A DNA stretch of 7,104 nucleotides, taken from positions 1 through 7,104 of the forward strand of contig JAUYGP010000078.1 in the NCBI GenBank assembly GCA_030690515.1. Reading direction: 5' to 3'. Source of the DNA: Giesbergeria sp. GTDB taxonomy: Bacteria > Pseudomonadota > Gammaproteobacteria > Burkholderiales > Burkholderiaceae_C. Positions 6,169-7,104 of this stretch are shown one piece after another (position 1 is the first letter of the stretch; each line of letters begins with the position of its first letter). Made by a program: the position numbers and the translations under genes. The notes under the pieces were generated by a model that was not told where the DNA came from, did no database searches, and saw only the letters and a list, made by a program, of their open reading frames with translations.

Positions 6169-6345
6169 GCCGCCTTGCGCCTGCTCATACGGCACCCCCC
6201 GTGCGAGCGCGGCCCGTGAAGGACTCGCTCCACGCCTCCTCACCGTGCAGACCGGCGTCACAAGCCCCCTGCGCAGCACCGCAATGGGGTTCACGCCACA
6301 ATGTGCAGCCCCGCTCTCGATGCTCCTCCTCAACCACCACCCTGC
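6169..6345. other. Intergenic region before the ABC ATPase gene
   Basis: A 177-bp gap, the second longest in the window. I see no Rho-independent terminator: the best dyad (GCGAG 6203-6207, CTCGC 6224-6228) is five pairs with a 16-base loop and no T run. No convincing promoter boxes stand out either. The part from 6301 would be coding if the ABC ATPase starts at the upstream ATG. The change in function and the gap suggest a new transcription unit starts here. Confidence 0.4.
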
Positions 6346-7104
6346 ATGCTTGTCACTCCCCCCTTCGTTTCCAACGCAGACGCCATCGTCCGCGTGCGCG
6401 GCCTGAGCAAAACCTATGCGGGCGGATTTCAGGCGCTGAAAAATGTGAATCTGGACATCCGGCGCGGTGAAATTTTCGCCCTGCTCGGCCCCAACGGAGC
6501 GGGCAAGACCACGCTCATCAGCGTGATTTGCGGCATGAGCAACGCCACCGAGGGCACGGTGACCGCCGACGGCCATGACACGGTGCGCGACTACCGCGCC
6601 GCCCGCGCCACCATTGGCCTGGTGCCGCAAGAATTGCACACCGATTCGTTCGAGACCGTATGGGCGACGGTGAGCTTTAGCCGCGGGCTGTTTGGCAAAG
6701 CACCCAACCCGGCGCTCATTGAGAAGATTCTGAAAGACCTGTCACTCTGGGACAAGAAGGACAACAAAATTCTCCAGCTTTCGGGCGGCATGAAGCGCCG
6801 CGTGCTCATTGCGAAGGCCTTGTCGCACGAGCCCAAAATTTTGTTCCTCGACGAGCCCAGCGCCGGGGTGGACGTAGAGTTGCGCCACGACATGTGGCGC
6901 CTGGTGCGTGAATTGCGCGATGCCGGTACCACCATCATCCTGACCACGCATTACATCGAAGAGGCCGAAGACATGGCCGACCGCATTGGCGTCATCCGCA
7001 AGGGTGAACTGATCGTGGTGGAAGACAAGCACGTACTCATGCGCAAGCTCGGCAAGAAGCAACTCACGCTCACCCTGCAGCAACCCATGGAGCGCGTACC
7101 AGAG
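6346..7104 (+). CDS. ABC-2 type exporter ATP-binding protein, YadG-like (3' end outside window)
   Basis: At least 253 residues of an ABC ATPase; the frame is still open at the window end. Counting from ATG 6346: Walker A GPNGAGKTT with K54, Q-loop Q95 in LVPQE, signature LSGGM at 145-149, Walker B ILFLDEPSAGVD with D169 and E170, and switch H202 in TTHYIEEAE. All ATPase motifs are intact. The blocks LVPQE, FETVW, SGGMKRR and TTHYIEEAE match E. coli YadG and the NodI/CcmA-like ATPases that pair with ABC-2 permeases to export drugs, polysaccharides or lipids. The permease should be encoded just downstream. ATG 6301 is in frame and would add 15 residues rich in Pro; 6346 is preferred because it puts the usual short leader before IVRVRGLSKTY. 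Neither start has a Shine-Dalgarno. Substrate cannot be told from the ATPase. Confidence 0.92.
   Translation, partial: MLVTPPFVSNADAIVRVRGLSKTYAGGFQALKNVNLDIRRGEIFALLGPNGAGKTTLISVICGMSNATEGTVTADGHDTVRDYRAARATIGLVPQELHTDSFETVWATVSFSRGLFGKAPNPALIEKILKDLSLWDKKDNKILQLSGGMKRRVLIAKALSHEPKILFLDEPSAGVDVELRHDMWRLVRELRDAGTTIILTTHYIEEAEDMADRIGVIRKGELIVVEDKHVLMRKLGKKQLTLTLQQPMERVPE

Noticed and set aside
6203..6228. Dyad GCGAG/CTCGC after the second hydrolase as a terminator
   Set aside because: Five pairs, a 16-base loop and no T tract.

Overview
The window is about two thirds G+C and densely coded on the + strand, with strong G/C preference at third codon positions. Gene content and family resemblance point to a betaproteobacterium of the Comamonadaceae (Acidovorax/Variovorax-like). 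This is inferred from the proteins and from one dispersed-repeat-like sequence, not from a marker gene.

Layout. Positions 1-914 hold the C-terminal part of a TgpA-like membrane transglutaminase. It overlaps by 4 bp (ATGA) an MltB-type lytic murein transglycosylase (911-1990). Almost directly after comes a small two-domain protein (about 2005-2502) joining a DUF1653-like part to a Cys-rich oxidoreductase-like motif. After an 85-bp gap with a good ribosome binding site there is a lipid cluster. It consists of a wax ester synthase/diacylglycerol acyltransferase (WS/DGAT, 2589-4145), an alpha/beta hydrolase 18 bp downstream (4164-5021), and a second, unrelated-looking alpha/beta hydrolase (5281-6168). 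After a 177-bp gap a YadG-like ABC-2 ATPase begins (about 6346) and runs off the window end.

The main non-genic discovery is between the two hydrolases. Positions 5023-5256 form a 234-bp element with 17-bp imperfect terminal inverted repeats (15/17) starting CCTAGAAAC, flanked by perfect 5-bp direct repeats TTGAA. It has the form of a non-autonomous transposable element (MITE). Its termini and 5-bp duplication resemble the IS1380 family, to which ISEcp1 belongs. The left TTGAA contains the stop codon of the first hydrolase, so the insertion left the protein intact. Removing the element and one TTGAA copy leaves only 20 bp between the two hydrolases, suggesting that they were once adjacent operon genes.

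A second curiosity is that the signal-peptide coding part of the MltB gene (about 930-999) resembles a degenerate copy of a repeat dispersed in Comamonadaceae genomes.

Working together: the first two genes concern the cell envelope (a membrane transglutaminase and a peptidoglycan lytic enzyme). The WS/DGAT and the hydrolases could make and mobilise neutral lipids (wax esters or triacylglycerols). The ABC ATPase probably starts a separate exporter unit whose permease lies beyond the window. I do not see a wholly new multi-gene system here.
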